From Bacteroidota bacterium (GTDB lineage: Bacteria > Bacteroidota > Bacteroidia > Chitinophagales > Chitinophagaceae), in contig VBAR01000001.1 of the NCBI GenBank assembly GCA_005882315.1, forward strand, positions 1,809,736-1,873,735: DNA of 64,000 bases, given 5' to 3'. A model generated the notes under the pieces. That model was not told where the DNA came from, searched no databases, and saw only the letters and a program-made list of their open reading frames with translations. Of this stretch, positions 18,452 to 27,500 are shown in pieces. The position numbers and the translations under genes are program-made. How positions within the stretch are numbered: position 1 is the first letter of the stretch; every line of letters begins with the position of its first letter.

Positions 18452-19218
18452 AAGCATTGATCATTGAAGATGAAAATCTTATTGCAGAAGAAATGCGGGG
18501 TAATATTGCCATTGTGGCAGGCGATGTAGAAGTGTTGGATATGTTGCCCAGCCTGAAGTCTGCAAGAAAATGGTTTATGAATAATGCAGAACCGGATTTA
18601 TTATTCATGGATATAAAACTCAGCGATGGTTTGAGCTTCGAATTGTTTGATCAATTTACTTTACAATGCCCGGTAATTTTCTGTACAGCTTATGAAGAGT
18701 ATGCTATCCGTGCATTTAAAGTAAACGGGGTTGATTATCTTTTAAAACCGGTACAGGAAGAAGATTTAAAGCGGGCAATTGACAAAGTAAGAAGCATGAA
18801 GGAAACCAAATCGTTTATACCGGGTGATCTGCAACAACTGGTTAATTATTTTACTAATCCATCTGCAGTTAAGCAGCAATATAAAGAGCGGTTTATCATT
18901 AACAGTAATAATAAATGGACACCGGTTGAAACAAAAGATATTGCAGTGTTCTTTAAGGATAATCTAAACTATATCTACACTTTTAATGGTGATAAGCTGA
19001 TCTATGACTTCTCAGCATTGGAAGATATTGAAGAAGTGCTTGATCCGCATTTCTTTTTCAGGGCTAACCGGCAGGCGATTATTCACATCAACTCAATTCA
19101 TTCTGTAAAGCCTTACGGTAACCAGAAATTGATGGTACAGATAAAAGCTCCTCTGAAACTGGAAGTTGATATCAGCCGTGAAAAAGCTCCACTGTTTAAG
19201 AAATGGATGGACCGATAA
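18448..19218 (+). CDS. LytTR-family response regulator
   Basis: 256 residues. Receiver with D55 in LLFMDIKLSDG, switch Thr in CTAYEEYAIRAF and Lys in LLKPVQEE; LytTR domain from about 150 with FFRANRQAIIHINSIHSVKP and the C-terminal APLFKKWMDR shared with the other two regulators. The ATG overlaps the kinase stop, showing coupling. It shares far more with the regulators at 2617 and 12452 than with the one at 28142, so these three belong to one duplicated kinase/regulator lineage. Confidence 0.93.
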   Translation: MKALIIEDENLIAEEMRGNIAIVAGDVEVLDMLPSLKSARKWFMNNAEPDLLFMDIKLSDGLSFELFDQFTLQCPVIFCTAYEEYAIRAFKVNGVDYLLKPVQEEDLKRAIDKVRSMKETKSFIPGDLQQLVNYFTNPSAVKQQYKERFIINSNNKWTPVETKDIAVFFKDNLNYIYTFNGDKLIYDFSALEDIEEVLDPHFFFRANRQAIIHINSIHSVKPYGNQKLMVQIKAPLKLEVDISREKAPLFKKWMDR

Positions 19219-19227
19219 TAAAAAAGA

Positions 19228-19255
19228 AGCAACACCTTTCGATGTTGCTCTTTAC
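19228..19255. terminator. Hairpin terminator between convergent genes
   Basis: AGCAACA (19228-19234) pairs with TGTTGCT (19243-19249). On the minus strand a T-rich run follows (complement of AAAAAAGA), serving the gene ending at 19320; on the plus strand the run is only CTTT. Confidence 0.55.
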
Positions 19256-19319
19256 CGCTACCTTCTACCATGAGTCCGTGTTCTATTGTCCGTCCAAGTA
19301 AAATATTTTAATTACACAA

Positions 19320-20090
19320 TTATGGCATATCGATCATATGGATCCGTACTTTATTATTGATAAAGCCTTTTCCTTTTTTATCCCAGAATTTTACAACTAC
19401 ATCATAATACTCTTCTGCTTCCATCGGTGCACCCGTAGATACAGTGCATTTTAATAGCTTCGCTTCTTTTTCATTATAAATTCCGCCTTCCTTAAACAGA
19501 TCCCTTTCATCAAAAATTATTTTACCGGAAGTATCAGCAATTTGCAGAGAGCAGCCAACCGCCACTCTTCCATTTTCAACAATCATTCCTTTGATATTAT
19601 CATTTGTCAGGATAAAACTTTCGCCGACAGGGATGTCAGTGTGATTGAGTACTTCGTCATTCATCACCAGCATTACTTTTTCGGGCTCCATATTTTTATA
19701 ATCAGAAACGAGCCCGGTAGAGAAATCTTTTTTAATACCAATGCTAATGCTACTTGTACAGGATGAAAGAAACAAAAGCAATCCGATTACAGATAAAGGC
19801 AATGCAAATTTTGTGAACGGTCGCATTTTTGGCCATAGCCTGAACATTGCTTCAGCCAGTTCGGCCAGGAGAAACAAAGAATAGGTTATCAGCCCAATAG
19901 TGGCGCCGGTACTTATTGTTTTTAAAATATTGATCGTTTCTTCCAATACAGGAATAGAAAAATCAAAGAAGAGTAAACGCAGGAATGCGTAGGTGATAAG
20001 GCTAAGGATGATAGCCAACAGAACCAGCGTTTTGAACACCCGGAGGTGGATCTTATTGCTGGTTCTGAGGCCGTCATTTAGAAATTTCAT
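19320..20090 (-). CDS. Membrane protein with internal lipoprotein-like signal; function unknown
   Basis: 256-residue frame from ATG 20090. Hydrophobic segments lie near residues 20-45 and 62-80, then a third stretch ends in LLLFLSSC at about 111. From the internal ATG at 19826 the product would be a 168-residue protein with a textbook lipoprotein signal (MRPFTKFALPLSVIGLLLFL then SSC). The C-terminal part (SIGIKKDFSTGL to NKVRIHMIDMP) looks like an extracytoplasmic beta-rich domain. Either a three-helix membrane protein, or two products from alternative starts; the sequence does not decide. No recognised family. Confidence 0.6.
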   Translation of the reverse strand: MKFLNDGLRTSNKIHLRVFKTLVLLAIILSLITYAFLRLLFFDFSIPVLEETINILKTISTGATIGLITYSLFLLAELAEAMFRLWPKMRPFTKFALPLSVIGLLLFLSSCTSSISIGIKKDFSTGLVSDYKNMEPEKVMLVMNDEVLNHTDIPVGESFILTNDNIKGMIVENGRVAVGCSLQIADTSGKIIFDERDLFKEGGIYNEKEAKLLKCTVSTGAPMEAEEYYDVVVKFWDKKGKGFINNKVRIHMIDMP

Positions 20091-20448
20091 GAAAGATTGT
20101 TTTAGGTTTCTGGTTTTTGATGATACAAAGTAGGCGCATATTTAGCCTGGAAAAAAGCAAATATGAATGAACCGTACAAAAGTCTTAATGAAGTGACTTA
20201 ATCTGAAGTTTGGCTGTAACTATATAAAGCTGTCGGATTAAGGTGCAGTACTTACATCCCATCTTACATTAATATTATTCTTTTGTGCATATTCTTGAAA
20301 AGCTCAGATGTGTCTAAATAGTTCTTTTTATAAACTACGCTTCAATTCAGATTTTATACCATTCATTAATCAATAGTGTCCACTCGCTAACTAAAACTTG
20401 ATTTCGCTTTTGTACAGAAGTAATATTAGGTAACAAAACAAACGAACT
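20091..20448. other. Intergenic region between divergent genes
   Basis: No complete gene seen. On the minus strand a 21-codon open stretch (20238-20303) reads AFQEYAQKNNINVRWDVSTA then Pro and a stop, which looks protein-like but has no start and is preceded by TGA, so it may be the end of a decayed gene. No convincing promoter element could be assigned. Confidence 0.35.
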
Positions 20449-20769
20449 ATGCTGACCGCTTTAATAATAATACTTTTTGCAAAATTTCGCCGCCGGCAAA
20501 TGCAACAGCAGCTGAAGCAGCAGCAATTGCTTAGCAATTCCGGAATTGGTTTTCACACAAAACTGGCAGAGGTCATGGAAGAACGATTTGCGATCAAAGG
20601 CTATAAAAAATTCTGCATTTTAGTATTGATCCGTGTAAGAGGAAAAGTAGTCTACCGGAAGATGCATACAATTTTAAAAGCAGATCAATCTTTGAAGACA
20701 GGTGATAGTGTAGTGATCAGGTATAATCCCGGTAAGCTGCGCCAGGTGTGGGTGAATAATGCAGCATAA
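20449..20769 (+). CDS. Small basic protein, DUF3592-like, function unknown
   Basis: 106 residues. A short hydrophobic start (MLTALIIILFAKF) and a basic, Gln-rich stretch are followed by a beta-rich part with KFCILVLIRVRGKVVYRKMH and GDSVVIRYNPGKLRQVWV. The pattern of two strands, a linker, then G-x-x-V-x-(I/V)-R-Y-x-P resembles small DUF3592-type domains. It is paralogous to the protein at 21120 (shared RG-x-(V/I)-x-YR-x-x-(H/Q)T-x-L and IRY-x-P motifs). No function is known from the sequence. Confidence 0.6.
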   Translation: MLTALIIILFAKFRRRQMQQQLKQQQLLSNSGIGFHTKLAEVMEERFAIKGYKKFCILVLIRVRGKVVYRKMHTILKADQSLKTGDSVVIRYNPGKLRQVWVNNAA

Positions 20770-20830
20770 ATAATGGCTTCTTTCTTATCCAATCATACGA
20801 ACTTTCTCCTAACAGTAATGAATTGCCCTG

Positions 20831-20875
20831 TCATCCTGAGCTTGTCAAAGGAGCGGGGCGCTTCTTTTTAAGCAG
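20831..20875. repeat. Dispersed intergenic repeat fragment
   Basis: Contains GTCATCCTGAGCTTGTCAAA followed by GGAGCGGGGCGCTTC. This 'CATCCTGAGCTTGTC' type of intergenic sequence is recalled as a common dispersed repeat in many bacterial genomes. It occurs once in this window, so repeat status rests on recall. Confidence 0.35.
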
Positions 20876-20998
20876 CTTTTAAAATGAATTCAAATCAATA
20901 TATCATTTCATTGAACCGGAACTACGCTTTAATAAACGAATACGGCAATTCAATGGCTTTTATTTTTTGCGAGCTAAACGCCACCTCAAATTTGTGTT

Positions 20999-21118
20999 AT
21001 GAAACAGAATAAAACCATTGACAGTTTAAACCTTTTTGCATTTATGATGCGACGTATATTGCTTGTATCAGTATTGCTTACAATTATTACCTGCATTGTT
21101 TGTAAACTGGGTGTATAA
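20999..21118 (+). CDS. Small membrane peptide (39 aa), upstream-coupled
   Basis: ATG 20999 to TAA 21118 encodes 39 residues: a polar start (MKQNKTIDSLNLFAF), MMRR, then a hydrophobic segment ILLVSVLLTIITCIVC ending KLGV. The Arg-rich flank followed by a 16-residue apolar stretch predicts a single transmembrane helix or signal anchor. The stop is one base before the ATG of the next gene (21120), suggesting coupling. No family recognised; it could be a leader peptide. Confidence 0.45.
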   Translation: MKQNKTIDSLNLFAFMMRRILLVSVLLTIITCIVCKLGV

Positions 21119-21119
21119 A

Positions 21120-21437
21120 ATGAAAAACTTTTTAAAATATATCAGTCAGTTAATGCGAGGCAATCACCGCCGCCGCATTTATCAACAACTGCAGTGGCAG
21201 CGTTTCCTGTTGCGTACCGGAATACCGGCTACTGCGCAGGTACTAGACATGGTTCAGGAAGAAAGTGAGATGTATGATTATGTACAGATCCGTTTTTGGG
21301 TGGTACTTAAATTGCGGGGTATTATTACTTACCGACATATTCAAACACTGCTTAATAAAAAAGATATTCCGATGGTGGGACAAACAATTCATATACGCTA
21401 TTGCCCTGATGATATGTCAAAAGTCATTATTCTTTGA
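21120..21437 (+). CDS. Small basic protein, DUF3592-like, function unknown
   Basis: 105 residues from ATG 21120; an upstream in-frame TTG would overlap the small peptide gene. A basic N-terminus (RGNHRRRIYQQLQWQRF) precedes TGIPATAQVLDMVQ, QIRFWVVLKLRGIITYRHIQ and GQTIHIRYCPDDMSKVIIL, a pattern typical of DUF3592-like beta domains. Paralogue of the 106-residue protein at 20449. Function unknown. Confidence 0.65.
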   Translation: MKNFLKYISQLMRGNHRRRIYQQLQWQRFLLRTGIPATAQVLDMVQEESEMYDYVQIRFWVVLKLRGIITYRHIQTLLNKKDIPMVGQTIHIRYCPDDMSKVIIL

Positions 21438-21537
21438 AGACGATACAGGTACACTTTAATTGATTTTTCATACGGGTCACTAAAAATAATTTTTAAATAA
21501 GAGCTTTGCGGCTGATTTTTGCTTTAAATCTGATAGT

Positions 21538-21957
21538 ATGACTGAAGAGCAGGTAAAATTGGTAAAAAAGACCTGGAAAATGGTAAGGGCAATTGACCCA
21601 GTGATGGTAGGGGATTTGTTTTACAGTAAACTTTTTAATGACCACCCCGCACTCCGAAATATGTTCCCTAAAAAAATGGATGAACAATACCGTAAGCTGA
21701 TGGATATGCTGAGCATAGTTGTAGCCCGTCTCGAAAAGTTGGATGAATTAACTAATGATATTTCCGAAATGGCCCGGCGGCACGTAGGTTACGGTGTACG
21801 ACCCGCACATTACAAAATGGTAGGCAGTGCATTGCTCTGGACCTTACAACAGGGACTCGGTAATGACTGGACACCAGAAGTAAAAGAAGCCTGGATAAAA
21901 TGTTATAATACACTTGCTGATACAATGATCGCGGCCTCCACAACTCAAAATACTTAA
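21538..21957 (+). CDS. Single-domain globin (flavohaemoglobin-type haem domain)
   Basis: 139 residues, the length of a lone globin domain with no FAD/NAD reductase part. Key positions match the flavohaemoglobin/Vitreoscilla-globin family: Tyr29 at B10 (GDLFYSKLF), Gln50 at E7 (DEQYRKL) and the proximal His82 at F8 (RRHVGYGVRPAHY), which would bind haem iron. Likely cytoplasmic oxygen or nitric-oxide binding; without a reductase domain it needs an external electron donor for NO dioxygenation. It stands alone and is followed by its own terminator. Confidence 0.88.
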   Translation: MTEEQVKLVKKTWKMVRAIDPVMVGDLFYSKLFNDHPALRNMFPKKMDEQYRKLMDMLSIVVARLEKLDELTNDISEMARRHVGYGVRPAHYKMVGSALLWTLQQGLGNDWTPEVKEAWIKCYNTLADTMIAASTTQNT

Positions 21958-21984
21958 AAAAGAAAAACCATATTTCATTTAGTA

Positions 21985-22016
21985 AATGGTTTGCTGTACC
22001 CGGCAAACCATTTTTA
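21985..22016 (+). terminator. Rho-independent terminator of the globin gene
   Basis: Perfect 10-base arms AATGGTTTGC / GCAAACCATT around an 8-base loop, followed by TTTTAATTT. It starts 27 bases after the globin stop. Confidence 0.75.
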
Positions 22017-22165
22017 ATTTCAGTAGTGCATAGTCTTTGCGAGGATAAAAAATAGTTGATCTGAAAAAGCAATTGATAAATCCCGCTAAAAATGGAGCAG
22101 GGTGTAAGGAGGGGAAAAGCCCCCGCATTCAAAAAATGGTTTGAGTGTTAACCAATACTACTAAA

Positions 22166-22270
22166 TCAGATTATAACGGCCAGTAACACAACGGCGGAAA
22201 CCAATATTACCAGCATCAGCATATCGATAAGCAACTCCCTTTTACTTCTAATTTTTTCCAAAATCTTCAT
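22166..22270 (-). CDS. Small membrane peptide (34 aa)
   Basis: ATG 22270 to TGA 22166. A basic N-terminus (MKILEKIRSKRELLIDM) is followed by an uninterrupted apolar helix (LMLVILVSAVVLLAVII) at the C-terminus. The clean positive-inside layout suggests a real single-pass small membrane protein. No neighbour is co-directional within 400 bases. Length and isolation keep confidence modest. Confidence 0.4.
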   Translation of the reverse strand: MKILEKIRSKRELLIDMLMLVILVSAVVLLAVII

Positions 22271-22289
22271 AGCAGCAAATTAAGTAACT

Positions 22290-22467
22290 GGGCAGTCGTT
22301 GACACCATGTCTTTATTAAAAGGTATGACTGGTTTAGTAAAAGGGGACTGCCTGCTCTTGCTTTATGATCATCTGACATTAAGTAACCTGCAATAGTCGG
22401 AGAGTAGTATCTAAAACTGAAACACCAAAACCCACCGCCTTTGATGTATCAAGAGCGGTTTTTTTGT
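22290..22467 (+). ncRNA. Candidate small RNA ending in a strong terminator
   Basis: A 304-base stretch without a gene. It contains GGCAGTC (22291) pairing with GACTGCC (22346) and ends in a GC-rich hairpin with T-run (22434-22467) that has no gene on its strand for 480 bases upstream. This arrangement suggests an independent short transcript; no family is recognised and no promoter is clear. Confidence 0.25.
22434..22467 (+). terminator. Orphan rho-independent terminator
   Basis: ACCGCCTTTGAT / ATCAAGAGCGGT arms with a two-base loop, followed by seven T residues. It closely resembles the terminator at 23314 (both contain CCGCCTTTGAT). Confidence 0.65.
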
Positions 22468-22574
22468 TAATGATTCCCGTTTACTAAATATAGATTCCCG
22501 TTGACGAGATAATCTTGGGAACGACTTCTTCATATTCTTATTTTGACGAATTGTTTTCAAAATCTAATAAAGAA

Positions 22575-23291
22575 ATGAAAAATAAATTGTTCATAATTAT
22601 ACTGTTGATTAGTTTATCAGCTTGCCACAAAGAAGTTTTAGATGCACCAGAGATGCAATTGGAAGAAACTTCAAAAGTAAAAACAGCAACTTATGGCAAT
22701 ACGGTGTTTACTTATACGTACGATGCACAGGGAAGACAGCTAACCTGTGACAATAGTGATGGGATAAAAAGAAAATATGACTATCCTATTGGAAGTATTA
22801 AAGAATCGGTCTATAAAAATGGAATGCTGCAATATTTCTATAAAAATGATTTGAATACAGAAGGATTATGTTTCCGGGAAATAAAAAGTGATGCTCCAGG
22901 CTACGAACAGCTTTATGAATATAATCTTGATAGAACCTTGAATAAAGTCATTACAAAAAATAATGGAAGTATAATCCAGGTAATGAATTTTTTTTATAAT
23001 AATCAAAATTGCGACAGCATCCGCTTTCTGGCTAACGGACAGCATATCCTCACAATAGTAAAGGATTATTACCTGGATAAACCAAATGCTTTGAAGAATG
23101 AAGTTTTTGGAAATCCCTATTACGGCAAGTCAAGCAGAAATATGATCAAAACGGAAACATATATTGATGCGGGCAGCCTTCCTGATCCTTGCATTAATTT
23201 CAATTATGAATTTGATGTTATTGGAAGAGTTAGTAAAGAAATAACTTCAAAAGGGAATAATACGAGTATTGGGTTATATACTTATTATTGA
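22575..23291 (+). CDS. Lipoprotein with YD-repeat-like beta sequence
   Basis: 238 residues from ATG 22575 (a TTG 20 codons upstream is rejected because the ATG opens the signal peptide MKNKLFIIILLISLSAC with lipobox LSAC). The mature part has tyrosine-rich repeats such as VFTYTYDAQGRQLTCDNSDG, LYEYNLDRTLNKVITKNNGS and FNYEFDVIGRVSKEITSKGN, the YD/RHS-like pattern of many Bacteroidota lipoproteins. Probably anchored in the outer membrane facing outwards or in the periplasm; function unknown. A terminator follows at 23314. Confidence 0.75.
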   Translation: MKNKLFIIILLISLSACHKEVLDAPEMQLEETSKVKTATYGNTVFTYTYDAQGRQLTCDNSDGIKRKYDYPIGSIKESVYKNGMLQYFYKNDLNTEGLCFREIKSDAPGYEQLYEYNLDRTLNKVITKNNGSIIQVMNFFYNNQNCDSIRFLANGQHILTIVKDYYLDKPNALKNEVFGNPYYGKSSRNMIKTETYIDAGSLPDPCINFNYEFDVIGRVSKEITSKGNNTSIGLYTYY

Positions 23292-23313
23292 GTGCAATTA
23301 GAACATTTGGACA

Positions 23314-23347
23314 ACCGCCTTTGATCATATCAGGGCGGTTTTTTTTA
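23314..23347 (+). terminator. Rho-independent terminator
   Basis: ACCGCCTTTGAT / ATCAGGGCGGT hairpin with eight T residues, 23 bases after the lipoprotein stop. Sequence closely parallels the terminator at 22434. Confidence 0.75.
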
Positions 23348-23447
23348 TTTGCCGGATAGTAGCTGTGGCTAACCGTAGAATAGTTTTTTATTTTATTGGG
23401 GAAAGCCGGAATATATCTTAGATGATCATTTATAAAAAACAAACTGT

Positions 23448-24323
23448 ATGAAAAAAATATTTTTATCTGCTGTACTATCAACACTAATACTGGTAACAGC
23501 ATTTACTCAAAATGTGGGTGTCGGAAATAATAACCCATCTGAAAAATTGGATGTAACCGGCAATGTGAATATCAATGGCAATCTTAAAATAAATGGTTCT
23601 GCAGGACAAAGCGGACAGGTTTTGATGTCGAATGCAGCGGGGTCAACCACCTGGGGTGATCTTTCTGATTATAAAAATCATGTTGGATATTCACAGAATG
23701 GAACATGGAATGTACCGGCAAATGTTACAAAAATTATGGTTGAAGCGTGGGGCGGCGGTGGCGGTGGAGCTTCCGGCGGAGGCGGTGCAAGTGGTAGTTA
23801 TATGCAGGCAATTAATGTTCCGGTTTCTGCAGGTAATCAGATAAATATTACTATTGGTACCGGCGGCACAGGCGCAACAACAGAAACTGGCAATGGAGTG
23901 AACGGACAAAACACCACTGTTGAAATTCCTGCCTTGAGCACAACTTTTACCGCTGGAGGTGGGGGTTTTGCTACGCAAGGCAAAGGTGGGATTCCGATTG
24001 TAATTGTACAAGCAGGTATTCCTTACCAAATTCATGTGCCCGGAAATAATGGCGAAAATACCCGTGAGTCTTATCAGCAATATAGCACTACTGAATTTTT
24101 AACTGTACGTGAATATGGAAATGGTGGGAATGCAGTAATGATTAACGGCGCATCAGGCGGTAAAGGAAAGTTTTTATCTTTTGATAATAGTACCCTGTTT
24201 GGATATAAACTTTTTTTCAGCACGGATGGACGTGGATACGGTGCCGGAGGCGGTGGTGGTGGTAATGGCAGCTCGCCTTACGGAGCAGCAGGTAGTGGAG
24301 GGGTTGTGATCATTCATTATTGA
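23448..24323 (+). CDS. Secreted glycine-rich surface protein with fibre-type N-terminus
   Basis: 291 residues, signal peptide MKKIFLSAVLSTLILVTAFT. The mature start QNVGVGNNNPSEKLDVTGNV and NINGNLKINGS is the same stalk opening as the C1q-like proteins at 3520-15107, but the C-terminal half is a glycine-rich domain: GTWNVPANVTKIMVEAWGGG, long Gly runs near residues 103-118 and 265-285, ending GVVIIHY. This GTWxVPxxV...E.WGGGGG pattern is typical of Gly-rich beta structures in phage-fibre-like surface proteins. It precedes the fourth propeller kinase on the same strand with a 198-base gap. Confidence 0.75.
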   Translation: MKKIFLSAVLSTLILVTAFTQNVGVGNNNPSEKLDVTGNVNINGNLKINGSAGQSGQVLMSNAAGSTTWGDLSDYKNHVGYSQNGTWNVPANVTKIMVEAWGGGGGGASGGGGASGSYMQAINVPVSAGNQINITIGTGGTGATTETGNGVNGQNTTVEIPALSTTFTAGGGGFATQGKGGIPIVIVQAGIPYQIHVPGNNGENTRESYQQYSTTEFLTVREYGNGGNAVMINGASGGKGKFLSFDNSTLFGYKLFFSTDGRGYGAGGGGGGNGSSPYGAAGSGGVVIIHY

Positions 24324-24521
24324 ACCTGTCAATAATTTGCCCATTGCAATATTTTACTTTAGAGATTTTTAAGAAAGATTCGCCGTTTACTCGGTTGCAG
24401 CTACCTCACAGTAATATGATCGTATTCATGTGATTGCCTTTCAATATTTTACTTTTCAAAAAGCCGGGCTCAATTATTATTTTTTAAGCCGGTTTATTCT
24501 TTTAAAGTATTTTAGTTTTAA

Positions 24522-27500
24522 ATGCAGTTGAAAAAGGCCCTGATCATATCATTATTGTTTTTATTTAATAGCAAACTATTAACTCAAAGTAATACCGTTT
24601 TCCAGCATTTGAATACTACAAACGGTCTTTCCTATATTGGGGTTAATGGTACCTGTGTCGATAAAAATGGTAATCTGTGGATCGCTACCGGTAATGGACT
24701 AAATATGTTCAATGGAAAAACAGTAGAAAAATATTTTGCTACGGAAATCCCCGAACTACAGAGCAGTAATATTGTACAGGTAACCTGTGACAGTAATAAC
24801 CGGGTATGGATTTTAACAGCAGGTGGTTTTGCAACTCTTCTTGATGAGAAAAGAAAATTTCACAGGGTAGCAATATATGAAAATCAAAAACTGGTAAAAG
24901 TAAACTCCATATTGTATACAGCTAATTATGGAATCGTTTTATACTGCGGAAATGGAAATTATCATTTAAACCCGGATGCATTGCCCGGTAAACAGGATTC
25001 ATTAACAAATAAGATATTCAGATTTTTACCTCTGAAAGGATATAGACGTGAGCTTGTAAAGGGGTACGGTCGTACAGTTGGGTTTGATGAAGAGTATTAC
25101 CTGCTGGTTTTTGAAGATATTTTTTTTAAAGTAGCATACAAAGACAATACTGTTGAACGATACTATTTATATCCACACCTGGTCTCATTAATAAAATGGG
25201 GTACCAATGAATGGCTCGCCTGTGATAAAAAAACTTTTGAAGTAAAAGCTATAAACCTGGTGACAGGTGAGATCAGTTATCCGTTTAAAGACTTAAAGGA
25301 TCAATTTGACCGGCCGATTAATTGCATTCTTAATGCAGCTGCAAGAATAAGCACCAATGAATACTTGTTTACTACTCAAAATGCAGGTATTTATATATAC
25401 AATACTATTAGTGGTAAAATAAATAACTACCGGCACAATATTTCCGATCCTTCTTCCCTCAGCAACGATAATCAAAACATTGTTACAAAAGGAAAGGATG
25501 GCTGGATCTTTATTGTATGTAATCCGAAAGGCATCAGTTATTTTAACAGGAATGATATTATCAGTAATCAAACAGTATTTACAGACGGCAGAGGTAATGG
25601 ATATGATGGCTTGATTGCCGGCATAACTACAAAGGATAATAATACCTATTACTTTGGAACAGTAAGTGGCATGATGGAGTGGAAACGAAATACCAACACA
25701 GCCACCTTTATAAATTTAACAGGAAAACAACCGAATCCTGTTTACGGAAATCAACAGGCTAGTTCTATCGTAATTGACAAATACGATAAAATTTGGGCAG
25801 CAACTGTTGATAACGGAATAGTGGTGATGAATAAAAGCCTGCAACAGATTCGGACAATAAAATCTGAGGAAGCAAATAAAAAATCTCTTAAAGTAAAAAA
25901 AGTTAACCGGTTATTGATCGGCCCCGATGAATTTATATGGGTATGCGGCCGGAATGGAATAAGCCGGATAAACCCGGTTAACTATGAAATTGAAAACTTT
26001 GAAAATTCCCCTTTGAAGCGATTAGATTCTTTCCCGGTAGTACCGCTCTATTTTTCTGATAGTAACAATCTTTGGATTGCTACTGCATTTGACGGAATGT
26101 ATCATTATAACCTAGCCACAAAAACACTGGAGGAGGTTGCATCATATAAACCTTATTGGCGGGAAGGTATTTATGACCTGGGATCAGATAATGCGGGAAA
26201 CATTTATGTAGCGGGCAGAAAAGGATTGAAAATTCTTTATCCGGGTGGCCGTGTAAAATTAATTACTCCAAAAGAGGGATTACTGATTGACGGGGGTGAA
26301 AGTATTTTACGGGATAAGCATGGTCGTATGTGGATCGGGAATGATATTGGGGTGGTCTGTTATAACCCGGCCGATTCAAGTCTGCGTTCATTTGATGTGC
26401 GGTACGGATTGAGTATTTATGGATTCCTCATTGGATTTTATTTCCAGATGCCAAATGGAGAGTTTTTCTTCGGTACCCCTAAAGGTGTCCAGTACTTTCA
26501 TCCTGATTCTTTGTATAATAAAAAGGTAAGCCTTAATGTTTCGGTTAATAAAATTGAAACAAAAAGAATTACTTCCAATATTACCGGGTCAGAAATATTC
26601 CATCTTGTCGCTGCTGATAACAAGGTCACTTTTTATTTTGGTACCGTTGATTTCAGCCCTCATATCCGAACTTATTATGAATACAAACTGGTGGACCTGG
26701 ATAAAGAATGGATAAAACTTGCCGATCAGAACTCTGTACGTTATAATTCATTGCCACCCGGTAAATACATTTTTAAAGTACGTATCAGCAATGATAACAG
26801 AAATTGGCAGGAATCCGATAACGAAGTGACGATTATAATTGCTGCGCCTTTTTACCAGACCTGGTGGTTTAAAACTGCAGGTATACTACTGGGCTTATTA
26901 CTTATCTGGTATGTTTTGAAGTATTATCAAAAGAAGCAGGTAAAGCAAAGGGAAGAACTCGAGACAGAGTTAGTCATTAATTATTTCGCCTCGCAGATCA
27001 ACCGTCACCAGAAAACAGACGACCTGCTGTGGGATGTAGCAAAAAATTGTATTAGCCGTCTCAATTTCGAAGATTGTGTTATTTACCTGAAAGATGAAGA
27101 GAAAAATATACTTATACAAAAAGCTGCATATGGACCTAAGAGCCCGGTGGATTTTTCTATTCATCAGCCGATTGAAATACCAGTAGGTAAAGGAATAGTA
27201 GGTACTGTAGCTGCAACCGGTAAAGCCTTGCTTGTTTCAGATACACAGGCTGATACAAGATATATTGTGGATGATGCCCGTCGCAATTCCGAACTTGCTG
27301 TGCCGATGATCGTGGATGGAAAAGTGATTGGCGTGATAGACAGCGAACATCATCGTAAAAATTTCTTTACACCAAAACACCTGCAGATACTTTCTACCAT
27401 TGCTGTGTTATGTGTTAACCAAATACGACGAACCCAGGCAGAAGAAGAAAAACAAAAAGCAAGAATTGAAGCATTGCAAAACAAACAAAAAGCCGTTGAA

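Noticed and set aside
20238-20303. Independent small gene in the 20.1-20.4 kb gap
   Set aside because: The 21-codon stretch looks protein-like but has no start codon and is bounded upstream by a stop; at most it is the end of a decayed gene.
23750-24310. PE-PGRS-like or collagen-like protein
   Set aside because: The Gly runs lack Gly-x-y periodicity, and the Bacteroidota signal and stalk opening fit a fibre-type Gly-rich surface protein.
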